Shown: positions 54,002 through 64,000 of the stretch, in pieces | Numbering within the stretch: position 1 is the stretch's first letter | How the letters are laid out: each line of letters begins with the position of its first letter | Assembly: GCA_002633005.1 (NCBI GenBank) | Contig: NMRA01000344.1 | Location: 419,298-483,297, forward strand | Reading direction: 5' to 3' | Length of the DNA: 64,000 nucleotides | Source: Phoronis australis | Lineage: Eukaryota > Phoronida > Phoronidae | Notes under the pieces: model-generated | Seen by the model: only the letters and a program-made list of their open reading frames with translations | Databases searched by the model: none | What the model was told of the DNA's origin: nothing | Translations under genes and position numbers: made by a program

Positions 54002-55539
54002 TTTCACCAAGTCGAGTAAAGGTAGATTACACGACTTTAAAAGGATATCAAATCGGAATTCGAGCTATTAATAGATACTGAAATTGACTTTGCCATTCAC
54101 TTCTCTGGAACAAAATAACGTCCGTTAACCCTCGACAACCTTAAAAAAATCGAGTCTGCTATGCGGAGAAGCGTAACCTACGCGTTAGGCCAGCTATACG
54201 ACAACTGTTGGGTAAAGCCTACCTGCCAAAAACTGTTATGCACTTTTCAGCACATACAATGTGTGCTATAGTTGAATCCTGTATTTATCACTCAAGATAG
54301 ACGACGATGGTGCACGAACAGGTGGCAGCTGAACGACGATTGGTTAATATCAACAAACAAGGATGAAGTGTCCTTTTAAGTGTGAGGATTATATGACCTA
54401 TAGCGATTTTGCGTTTGATCAAATTATGAGAATAATAAACAAATATCCTTTCACAACAGCTGAAGAAAAAAATGTAAGAAGGTTCTCTTAATTTACTTTT
54501 GAGATAATTACCATCACTTCCGAAACGCGTGTTGCCTATCACTATCGAGTTACTATACACTCAGTTAGCTATACAAGGTGTTTCGGAATCTAGGTTGATT
54601 TGTTGCATTTCGCACTGTTTGCATGTAGGTATGAAACAGAAGTCGAATTAGGCATTTTAATTATGTGAAATTGGCTTTAAAATTCTTTACCGTGAAAGGA
54701 CTTGTTACATGTAGCTGTTACCAAGAAGAACACTGACAGGATAAGAGTGGCAAGAAATCTTCAGTTTATCTAGGTTGGCCAAACCCGAAACACAAAAAGA
54801 GTGAACAGTCAAGATTCATTCACGTGGCATAAATGTGGTAATTTGCCCCGAGTACATCGCAGAGTAGCCGCTGTTTTTTACTCTTCGATACAGTCGTTGA
54901 AATATGTGGAAAGTGGCTACTAAACGTGACGAAGTGCAAGTTTAATTTGGTGTAGACGATCTGATACCAACCTAACCACTGATTGTGATACACAATGCAC
55001 GTCACTCAATTTAAATCATTTTTCACTATGTGTCTGAATATTTTTAATCGTCTTCTACACACGTATATTTCTAATTGTAATACGGTACTTGATGTACTAT
55101 TGAACAATTGCTACGAAATAACACTAACACTAACAATGATAATAGTAACGACACTGATTTAGTTGAATTATAAAGATCGTTTTCTAAACATGCAATTAAA
55201 TTGACTAAGGTTTCTTATGTACATGTATGACGAGAGTATTTGTTCCATACATTGATCGTGTATTGTTCGAAAGTTATTATTGATACGTGAAGGATGATTG
55301 TAAAGACGTCCACTATGCACAGCTATGCAAACTCGAGAACTTGGTTTGGTGTTTAACATTCATTCAAGTCTTAATAGTACAATTGTATGTTTAGTGTAGA
55401 TAGATGTTCGTAATCTTCCAGATGAATCACAGATCCAAAAATGTAATTGACGCTTCCGCAACCAATTGGTTCTGCTGCCCCACTGGGCGTATCTTTTCTT
55501 ATATTTGAGAGCTAGACAACGTTTCGTAACGTAACACAC
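54002..55539. other. Region downstream of gene B
   Basis: Likely 3' untranslated sequence and spacer. No gene or repeat recognised. Confidence 0.5.
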
Positions 55540-56543
55540 CATAGGTGGATTTAGGGGGGGATCCAGGGCCCCCCCCTTGGCTGCCGCAAAAAAATAAAAC
55601 AGTAAGAGCGTACTAGGCAAATGTTGAGTTTATTAATTAACCCCGGTAATTAAAATTATACGGATGAAAAAAGATTTAAATGTGTGCAGTTTTAGTGTTG
55701 GGGGGGCTCAAATCCCGTTTCAAGTGTCAAACTCGGAACACGGCGCATTCGTAACGGAACTGTGGCTAAGTATAGGCTCTCCCGCGATATCCCAGGCGAC
55801 CGGCTGTGGCGCAGCGCACTACGACTCCGTTTCCGTCGTCTACTCCACTGTGCAATGAAGAAAATTTACATCATTTTTTAACGAAAATGGAACCTGAGTG
55901 ACGATGAAAAAACAGAAGCTGCTGGTAAGATGTGAATTTTAATCGAAGCCTTAGTGAATCACTCAGAAACTCGCAATACTGTCTTTGTCAAACCTTATCT
56001 TAAGACGATTTCCAAAGCAATCCCGTCATTTTTGCCAACACGAAAAACGGATTTGGTCTTTTGGGCCTTTGAAGACTATTTTAAATACGACAAATTTGTT
56101 AAGAATTGATGGCACAAAATATAAAACGTGTAATAAGCATTACGAAAAGAAGTAGGTTTCGCGCGCAAACGCTGTGGACCATAAACAAGTAGGTCTCTTA
56201 GTATGAAATTAGTAGTTAAATCGTGTTGGTGTAGTGGTAACGCACGCGCACTTTATCCGCCAGGTCGTAAGTTCGAGTCTTTGGTACTAGCAGTTTTTTC
56301 TGTTTGACACGTTCTCCGTTCTTTTTGCCTCTTTTTCTTGGATAATACTTCAGGAATCAAGGAAAATGCTTGATTTTTAGAGGTAAAAACAAAAATTTCC
56401 TGGGTGGGAGGGGGGGCAAACCCCCCTCCCAACCTCCCCCCATTCGGTGCTATGCGCATCTACAATCGTGGTTCAGTTTGCGCAAATGCTTACAGTCGGG
56501 CAAAATGTTGGGCCCCCCTTGTGATATCCTAGATCCGCCACTG
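55540..56543 (+). mobile_element. 1004 bp element with GGTGGATTTAGG / CCTAGATCCGCCACTG ends and an internal tRNA-like module
   Basis: Third and longest member of the family at 14149 and 27154, same order of blocks: G-run end, a stretch with ggctcaaatcc and actacgactccgtttccg, gtgaatcactcagaaactcg, the tRNA-like module, then the C-rich block and the right end. No target duplication is evident. Confidence 0.75.
56224..56290 (+). repeat. tRNA-derived module inside the 55540 element
   Basis: gttggtgtagtggtaacgca (A-box-like) and gtaagttcgagtctttgg (B-box-like) occur at the same spacing as in the other two copies. Confidence 0.6.
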
Positions 56544-56832
56544 GTTTATGCATAGGAGTTTCTATTTCAAGTTTGCCCTTGAAGACCCTTATATTCGTGC
56601 TACAAACTCGAGTAAAACCTCGAAATTTCGAGTTCAAACTCGAACTTATTGCTTTAGTATTGGGTTTACAAACTGTGAACTAAGGACAATAAATTATCTA
56701 CGTAAGTTATTGAGTACTCGAGCATAGAATCATAGACACTTATCTTGAGTTCGCCCAAAAGTAGAGTAGAAAATGGCAAACCTAATTTCGAGTTCCATTT
56801 CAAGTAAAAAGATTGGAGACCGGGCCCTGAAA

Positions 56833-57676
56833 NNNNNNNNNNNNNNNNNNNNNNNNNNNNNNNNNNNNNNNNNNNNNNNNNNNNNNNNNNNNNNNNNNNN
56901 NNNNNNNNNNNNNNNNNNNNNNNNNNNNNNNNNNNNNNNNNNNNNNNNNNNNNNNNNNNNNNNNNNNNNNNNNNNNNNNNNNNNNNNNNNNNNNNNNNNN
57001 NNNNNNNNNNNNNNNNNNNNNNNNNNNNNNNNNNNNNNNNNNNNNNNNNNNNNNNNNNNNNNNNNNNNNNNNNNNNNNNNNNNNNNNNNNNNNNNNNNNN
57101 NNNNNNNNNNNNNNNNNNNNNNNNNNNNNNNNNNNNNNNNNNNNNNNNNNNNNNNNNNNNNNNNNNNNNNNNNNNNNNNNNNNNNNNNNNNNNNNNNNNN
57201 NNNNNNNNNNNNNNNNNNNNNNNNNNNNNNNNNNNNNNNNNNNNNNNNNNNNNNNNNNNNNNNNNNNNNNNNNNNNNNNNNNNNNNNNNNNNNNNNNNNN
57301 NNNNNNNNNNNNNNNNNNNNNNNNNNNNNNNNNNNNNNNNNNNNNNNNNNNNNNNNNNNNNNNNNNNNNNNNNNNNNNNNNNNNNNNNNNNNNNNNNNNN
57401 NNNNNNNNNNNNNNNNNNNNNNNNNNNNNNNNNNNNNNNNNNNNNNNNNNNNNNNNNNNNNNNNNNNNNNNNNNNNNNNNNNNNNNNNNNNNNNNNNNNN
57501 NNNNNNNNNNNNNNNNNNNNNNNNNNNNNNNNNNNNNNNNNNNNNNNNNNNNNNNNNNNNNNNNNNNNNNNNNNNNNNNNNNNNNNNNNNNNNNNNNNNN
57601 NNNNNNNNNNNNNNNNNNNNNNNNNNNNNNNNNNNNNNNNNNNNNNNNNNNNNNNNNNNNNNNNNNNNNNNNNNNN
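56833..57676. other. Assembly gap (844 N)
   Basis: Unknown bases between a unique region and a Penelope-like relic. Frames drawn across it are meaningless. Confidence 0.97.
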
Positions 57677-58031
57677 TAAATGATAACTTAAGTGATAAAT
57701 CAAAAAGAGAAATAATAAGTAAAGGTTGTGTTAGGGAAACGTAATACAAAAATATGAGTTATTCCTAAACGTCAGACGAAAAGGCAACGATTCGACAGGC
57801 TCTGCTGGGTTTTCGAGACTGTGTAACCTCTGGAGGATTAGGTCGGAGTTGGGAAAGTCGGCTGGAAACTTGAGCCTGAATCCTATCACGGGTGTGTGAC
57901 AGACTGAATCTCCAGCCTCCTGTTCGGACTTCAATTCTTTCATGAATACCCTCATTGACTCCTCATTCAAACCAATAGCCCCCCTTGTCGCTGATTAGTA
58001 CATTGTCGAAGTCAAAGCTGTAACCAGATCC

Positions 58032-58590
58032 CTAACAATGAATAAACACGGCAGAGTCACGTGTCACCGTAGTTAGGAGACGAAGCTGGCACAACCGTGC
58101 ATTCAAGGACTGCTTAGTTTCACCAACACAAGTTTCAGGGCACTCTCCACACTGTATTCCATTGACCACATTAGCTATCCTTTCCCTATGTTGTTTGTCC
58201 TTAGAGTGCACGAGTTTTAGTCTCCAAGTACCAACAGGTTTGAAAGAGGTGGCAATAACAAACTCCCGATGGCAATTGTTCAGAAAGTCTATTCCACATA
58301 TGAAATATATATCCTTGCCCATGGTTGATCTGGTTGAGGAACGTCAATGTTGTTAATTCCCAATCTTGGTGTTCTACGGGTAGCCTCGCCAAAGACCAAA
58401 CGTGGGTATCCGCACATTTCCAAAGAGTTACGAAGTCTGTGTTTTCCTAATGTCCTGTCATTGTCGTCAGAGACAGTCAGGTCCGCACGGTGATACAAGA
58501 GACGAATTACACCAAGTTTGTACGAAATGGGATGTTGAAAGCCGAACTGTAAATTGTGAGACTCTAGAGATAGATTTATCAAGATATCCA
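58032..58590 (-). pseudogene. Penelope-like retroelement relic: linker and GIY-YIG domain
   Basis: On the minus strand 58582 downward gives FQHPISYKLGVIRLLYHRAD and the MCGYPRLVFGEA block, the region between reverse transcriptase and endonuclease; then, after frame changes, VNGIQCGECPETCVGETKQS and RDSAVFIH, a GIY-YIG endonuclease start of the Penelope type. Decayed sequence probably continues toward the gap. It belongs to a different Penelope subfamily from the one at 9.7-11.2 kb. Confidence 0.78.
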
Positions 58591-58790
58591 GGTATGGGCA
58601 GGCAGAAGTGGAATCCCCAGGTGGTTAACAAAGCAGATAGCCGTGTCCAGAATAAAGACATAGTTGGTACAGTCTCTTATGGTTGACAAGGTGTGAGTTT
58701 TTTACCATCCACTAGACGTAAGGCGACAAACGGGATGGAGAGAGATATGGTGGTAGTATTTGTGGGATTAACTTTGTACTGGGAAATAAG
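58570..58790 (+). pseudogene. C-terminal fragment of a LINE reverse transcriptase protein
   Basis: RYPGMGRQKWNPQVVNKADS then KDIVGTVSYG and PSTRRKA matches the segment seen again at 60700-60840 in the larger LINE relic (QKMESSSGVNRAESSLRHKG, IADTV). It is a second, independent copy broken by a stop. Confidence 0.6.
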
Positions 58791-59339
58791 GATACGGAAA
58801 GCCCAGGAGAGGAAAGCTTTCAAGAGCAGCGATCTGAGCCATGAGTTTTCAAGAAGTGGATGGAGCTGCTTCTGTTTAACAGTTGAGGCAGAATGGTAAG
58901 GTGGATTATGTCAAGGATGCTGAAAATTTCAACTAATCCAAGGAAGCCTATGATGAAGTCAGTAGTAGCCGAAACGGAATCAGCATCATCATGGTTGTGG
59001 TTGCAGAAGACCAAACACTGGCAAACTCCCCGATAAACCGGAGCCTGGTCAACTTTGGGTGTGGTTCTAGCCTTGGTGCGCGTTCATGTTAAACACGTTG
59101 CAAAGACGTCATCATGTTGATGATTGACGGGGGAGCAGAGAAACAACATCTGTTTAAAGTTAGTTTAACGATTGGAGAAGTCCAGTAACTTCTGGGAAAG
59201 GCCAGAGGACAACTCGGGGAGACGAGTGACACTTGGAGGGGCGAATGATGTCAGGGAAAGACTGACGGGCTGGAAGTGTTAGCAGCCCAATACCGAGTTC
59301 TCCATGGGAAAACAAATTATTCTTTGCTATGAGTTACAA

Positions 59340-60960
59340 ACCCGAGGATTCTCCAAGTGGCAGAACTGAAGATGAACCAAGAAACAAGTGGGCGGTTATC
59401 ACACAGTGAAGTCGAACTAGAAGATCATCTGGTGGAGATTCATAGCGACGCGAATCTAGAGTTCAATTGGATGGATGGGGAAATTCCAACTGAACTTCAG
59501 TTCGACGTTGGACATAATAAGTTCTTTAAGGTAAAGAGTGTCGTCATGGAGGCCAAAGCCGATTCCGTCTGAGTCTAGTTACATCGTATACAAGAAGTGC
59601 CCGGGGCTATTAAGACTATTATGGAAGCTAATGAGAGGAGTCTAAAGATTGAAGCCACTTGCTGATCACTGGGGCGAGGGTAAGGGTTGTTACACTCCAA
59701 AGAGCAAAGATGCAAAGCTATAAAAGACTACATGTGCATGTACAGGACAATTTCCCTGCTTGATGTGGAGTACAAAATGTTCTTCGCAGTGATTGTATAA
59801 AAGTGTCAAGTACGCCCCGGGGGACGGATAAATTGACCATGCAGTACATACAGTACCAGGACAGTCGAGTTGCCTGTTCTAACAGATCTTATCGGTAATA
59901 CAAAGGCAATCGTGTAGGACTAGGGCAGCTGCGTGCTTAGATTTAGAGAGTGCTTATGGTTCCATGTAACATTCAATGAGCAGAAAGGCAAAAGCGACAT
60001 TTCATTTTCTAGAATGAGTTCAGAAGGTCATCAACGACTATTTAAACAGTACACAGATGCAATTTTCTACGATGGATTTTGCAACAGATTTCAAGCCTTT
60101 GGAGAAAGGATCTTGACCGGGTGCCGCGTTTCAGTCAGTTTATTTGTTCTTGAGATGAACATCATTATTCGGCGAGCCAGCAACGTCTGCAAGGCTGACT
60201 CCTTCCCTTGTGCCGTGCATTTGTTGATGACCTAACAGTAACCACATGAACAGTGGTAGGAGCAGGACGGGTGTTGAAGAAACTAGAAGAGATAATTGTT
60301 TGGGGCAGGATGAAGTTCAAGGTGCAGAAGCCAAGAAGTCTGGTTTTGATTAAAGGGAGAATGCGCCAGCACCAACCCTGGGTGAGAAGTTAGTGAAATA
60401 TCGGGGCAAGGTGTACTAAAGCAGCCTAAACGACTTCACAAATGCAACGGACACAGTGACCCCGTTCAGGGAGAGCTTGTAAAAGATAAACAGTCGACTA
60501 CATGGAACAGGAGGCAAACCAGCTTATCAGGAAATGGTTGGAGGCACCAATGAGTTTCACGTCACTTGGATTATATAGTAGGACGACAGTATACCTTCCG
60601 CCAAGGTCTCTGGTTGAAGACTTCAAGGTGTCAAAAGCAAGAGAAGTTCTCACAATCTGAGATTCCAAAGACAAATTTGTTAGGTTATCAGAGATTCAGG
60701 TATCATCAGCAAGCAGAAAATGGAATCCTCAAGTGGTGTTAACAGGGCAGAGAGCAGCCTCCGGCATAAGGGCATAGCTGATACAGTCTGTTGTGGTTGG
60801 CAAGGTGTGGGTTTTGTACCATCCACTAGACTTTTTCACTTATCTGCTCTACTAGTCTTAAGACTTAGATCTTCCTTGCAGTCAGGTTCACTATGTCCAA
60901 ATTTTGACATTCATTGGAATTTTCTGGGGGAAGTGGAAACATTTTTGGAAAACTCATGGA
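59340..60960 (+). pseudogene. Non-LTR (LINE) retrotransposon relic with recognisable reverse transcriptase
   Basis: Segments appear in order across several frames: LEDHLVEIHSDANLEF and YKKCPGLLRLLWKLMRG (59420-59650), YRTISLLDVEYKMFFAVI (59730-59800), DLESAYGSM (59940), GERILTGCRVSVSLFVLEMN (60100-60160), GRMKFKVQKPRSLVLI (60307-60355), RKWLEAPMSFTSLGLY (60530-60580), VEDFKVSKAREVLTI and the C-terminal block near 60720. This is a full-length-like order of a LINE reverse transcriptase protein. The catalytic Asp pair region near 60230 is lost among stops. Confidence 0.8.
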
Positions 60961-61621
60961 ATGACGAATCAGAAAGTAATTGACTCTATTTTTGGTGGCC
61001 ATTTTGCTCAATGTCTCAGTACTTGGGTCACTTAGAATGTTATTTTCTATGGATACACCAGCATTTCTTGGGGCGCAGAATTGAACATTCTAATTTTTGG
61101 CGGCCGTCTTGATTTTTCAAAAATGGCACCCGTAAAATACATTTTGCTCATTATCTCTGCTCTTGGTTTTTTAATGTTTATTATGAAATCTTCAGTACTA
61201 TAAATATGCATGCCCAGAAAGCGCCACGAGGAATTGTATATGGGTTAAATAAATACACAGAAAAGCATATACAGTTATTATACACAAATATATAATTAAA
61301 AAAATAATGTTAAGATTACAATGACATATGTAAATAAATCATTTTTATACATAATAAATTATTTCACATGTATACAATTTTATCGGGTCTCCTACAATGT
61401 TAGTTTTAATGGCTCTACCCCATTAGTGGGGCAAGGAATTGAAAAAACAATCCATCTTTAACCATCACGGAAGCAAAGTACCTCACTGTCACACCGTACC
61501 ACATACGTAGGGTCCGTAGCGACAATCCAAAACCACAAGCAAGCAAAAGAACACATGAATTTGTAGCCAAGAGGGAATATCTGGCACATATCAGCCGACA
61601 CACCTTGTATGGCTAGTAACG

Positions 61622-62729
61622 TTGGCAGAAACCAGGCTAAGGAATGAAGAGAACAAGAAGATCACATACTGGACAGGCTTCAACTCACTGATCTGTACAA
61701 GCCAGTCTCTCACTGAGTTTGATGCGTTACCACTACTTCCAGAGATGGCCCATGACTGGTCGATCCTGCTAATAGTTGTTATGCAGACGAGACAGTTGAA
61801 GAGGCTGGTTGCTGGCGAAGCTCATCCAACTGTCATTTCATGTGACATGGGTCTGCACCAGAGGGTTGTGCAGCTCGTGGATGCCAGACCTGAACTAAAG
61901 CAAACAGTGAACCCAAGATTTGGGGATTTGCATGCTAGAATGGCGACACAGATAGCTCTTGGGAAGTTCATAGGGTATTCCAACATAGATAATGCCTGGG
62001 TAGAAGCCAACGTCTTTGGCACTGCAACAAATAGACAGATCCTAAAGTACACTCCCTAGAAGCGCGCACTTTCCGAGTCGAAATTTACATGCAATCATAT
62101 ACAGCACTGTTTGAGATAGTCCTGGAGGAATTCTTTAAAGGAAACCCAGTTAGAGGCCTTTTGATGTGAGGCTCTAAATTCAGCACCAACAGCCTGTTCA
62201 GAAAAGAGCAAAACCAGAAAGGCCGAAAGCACAAAGCAAACTACCCACTGTTTGCTGGAATTGTTGACAATTGCCGAGACACTTGAAACATTCAGAGAAC
62301 GGGACAGCCAAATGACCAGCCAATGCCATGTTTAAGCCCATTGTGAGATATCTGCATCGAGTCCAAACCATCATGGTATTTGTGGCAATATCTCGAAATG
62401 CTGATTTGACTCTGCATCTCCAGGCTGTTGATGCAAGGATCGAAATTTTCTTTGCTTTTGCTCGCATCAAGTACAAAAGACTCCGGCCTACATACATTGA
62501 TGATATGCAAGACCTAATAACCAAACACTACATGTGGACTGAAATTGGAACAGGCATCTCATTCAGCAAAACCGAAATCCCATTTGTGTCATTTGGTGCA
62601 GATCAAGCTTGTGAACACCTCGAGAGGATGGTGAAGGCCAATTCTGTACTGAACGGTATTTCCAGCAATGCCAATGAGATTCTTCATATATGTCTACAGA
62701 CTCTTCCAATTAGTCAAGATTTACAATAA
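61622..62729 (+). pseudogene. Transposon-borne uncharacterised protein, N-terminal part, broken
   Basis: First frame to 62059: YWTGFNSLICTS, DALPLLPEMAHDWSILLIVV, ISCDMGLHQRVVQLVDARPE, WVEANVFGTATNRQILKYTP. A frame shift follows (EIYMQSYTALFEIVLEEFF near 62080-62140), and then 62328-62729: ADLTLHLQAVDARIEIFFAF, KYKRLRPTYIDDMQDL, FVSFGADQACEHLERMVKA. I know this sequence type as a recurrent repeat-borne protein in marine invertebrate genomes with no firm function. At least two frame changes. Confidence 0.6.
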
Positions 62730-63605
62730 GCAACAGGCGTCCTCTACGCTTTGACGAAAACAACCACGAAGAAGCAGATGCGTTGGTAATACATCATGCA
62801 GTGCGGGCATCCCATCAAAACGTCCCTGATTCTCATCTGGTACTTTTTTCATTTGACACAGATGTTCTGGTACTCGTCATTGCTTAGTATGACCGGCTTC
62901 TTAGAAATACTTCAGACTCAACGGCATGTGGGATTGTGGACATAAATCCAATATGGACAGCACTAGGTCTGCCCAGACAAACCCTCTTCCGGCTTCCCAT
63001 GCTTTTACAGGGGCAGACAACACTGGTCGGTTCTCCAGGATAGGCAAAACAACATGGTTTAATATATAGTTGGAGGCTGACAGTGATGTTGTCATTGCAT
63101 TGCATACTCTTTGTACTGCTTCTTGTTCAAATAGCCTTTACATGTGCTGCATAATCACCACAGGGTAATGACATAGATAGTATCCCCGAGCTGACATTGT
63201 ACCTCTTCTGCAAACATACGGCTTACAGCGACAAACTTTCACCACCAATTGGGGCTTTAAACAGCGTGTGCTGAGGATGTTTATTCAAGCCAGAGTGTGG
63301 GGACCGGTAGCCATTGATCGACAGAAGTTCCTTGACCGTTGCAGAGAATGGGTTTTACAAGGACAAAGACGACCAACTGACACATCTCACAACTTAGGAG
63401 GCTCTGGCGCCAGGTGCTTTCATTTAGATGGTTAGATGTCAATGCAAAAGATCACATTCCTCCCAACGATGCTCTCGTCGATCAAAGGGCCTACCTTGCA
63501 CACATCTATGTCAGTGTTGTCCAGAATGTCAGAATGTTAAACTCTTATAATGCCGTCATCCCTGGTGCCAACGATGACAGAGATGGCGACAGGGATGATC
63601 TGTAG
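62730..63605 (+). pseudogene. Transposon-borne uncharacterised protein, C-terminal part with DTDVLVLVI motif
   Basis: It continues RPLRFDENNHEEADALVIHH, FSFDTDVLVLVIA (62850-62886), then a stop, DINPIWTALGLPRQTLFRLP, and later NDIDSIPELTLYLFCKHTAY and IRWLDVNAKDHIPPNDALVD to a stop at 63603. The ADALV and DTDVLVLVI pair resembles acidic motifs of PIN/FEN-like nucleases (inference). Several stops. Confidence 0.5.
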
Positions 63606-64000
63606 ACTGACTTCAAAGTTTTGAAAGACTACTGACACTACAATAAAGATACTCTCATGTTCTGCAAACGTAAATATGTTGTATAGGTAGTGGTTGAATT
63701 TAAGTGTGTTGAAGGAAACAAATCGGAACGAAATATGCGCAAGTAGTAAGACCACATTTTTAAGTCTGGCATGATAGTGTGCATATGTGTTGGAATACAT
63801 GATGAAGGCATTTTAAAATGTGGCTGCTAATAAACAGGTTCTTGATTACGTTTTACATTTAATAAGTTGCATTTTTGGATTCCTTGCCTACAAAAATGTG
63901 GGTGCTGCCATTAAAACTAACATTCTAAGTGACCCAAGAGCAGAGATACTGAACAAACTGTATGTTACCGGTGCGATTTTTAAAAGTCCAAGATGGCTGC

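Larger units (their letters stand above)
60970..64000. mobile_element. DNA element with complex inverted ends, running off the window
   Basis: The right end of the window (63840-64000) is complementary to parts of the left side: 61080-61150 (ctgctcttgg, attatctctgctctt) and 61403-61445 (ttagttttaatggc, ggcaaggaat). The left side also carries a second copy of the same unit (cttgggtcacttagaatgtt at 61025). A decayed gene lies between. The true right end is beyond 64000. Confidence 0.6.

Overview
The window is nuclear DNA of an animal: two multi-exon genes with GT-AG introns of about 0.2 to 5.5 kb, AT-rich non-coding sequence, and many decayed transposons. The mix of repeats (TTAA-flanked THAP transposons resembling Kolobok, Penelope-like elements with GIY-YIG domains, a Ty3/gypsy element with a tRNA-Leu primer site, tRNA-bearing MITE-like elements) and SEA/EGF membrane mucins suggests a marine invertebrate. 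A deuterostome seems plausible, but a cnidarian or lophotrochozoan is not excluded; no species can be named from this sequence alone.

The only host genes I can support are two tandem paralogues on the + strand, both single-pass transmembrane mucin-like proteins. Gene A (from before position 1 to 20738, 5' end outside the window) reads: Thr/Ser-rich tandem repeats, SEA domain, four-Cys linker with a Thr-rich stretch, second SEA domain, four-Cys module, EGF domain, transmembrane helix, three-exon cytoplasmic tail. Gene B (38034 to 54001, complete in my model, 487 residues) has the same plan with one SEA domain: signal-peptide exon, short Thr/Ser-rich exon, SEA, four-Cys module, EGF, transmembrane helix, tail. 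All exon phases join. Matching exons have the same phase, EGF cysteine spacing is identical, and tail motifs are conserved. Gene A looks like a gene-B-type plan in which a SEA module was duplicated; its linker exon begins like the EGF exon and ends like the mucin exon.

The rest is mostly mobile DNA. Introns of gene A hold a 1.4 kb TTAA-flanked element with about 160 bp inverted ends and a broken THAP reading frame (3415-4848), a Penelope-like relic (about 9.7-11.2 kb, minus strand), several MITEs and a tRNA-containing element (14149-15113). The space between the genes (20.7-38.0 kb) holds a fragment of a transposon gene (minus strand), a second TTAA/THAP element (24832-26505), a second tRNA-containing element (27154-27834) and a 4.6 kb Ty3/gypsy retrotransposon (33111-37685, minus strand) with intact target duplication but six stops and a frameshift. 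Introns of gene B hold a third TTAA/THAP element (40946-43207) with an internal tandem duplication and a nested small element, and a large fold-back repeat (48381-48700). Downstream of gene B are a third tRNA-containing element, an 844-base assembly gap, a Penelope-like relic, a LINE relic with recognisable reverse transcriptase segments, and a further transposon whose broken gene contains a DTDVLVLVI motif (61.0 kb to the window end).

The strongest leads are the chimeric linker exon, the conserved unannotated cytoplasmic tail of the mucin pair, the three related elements that carry a tRNA-like module between GGCGGATCTAGG-type ends, hammerhead-like ribozyme cores (two of them facing each other in the fold-back), and clustered GTGACAATTTG-type motifs at two distant sites.
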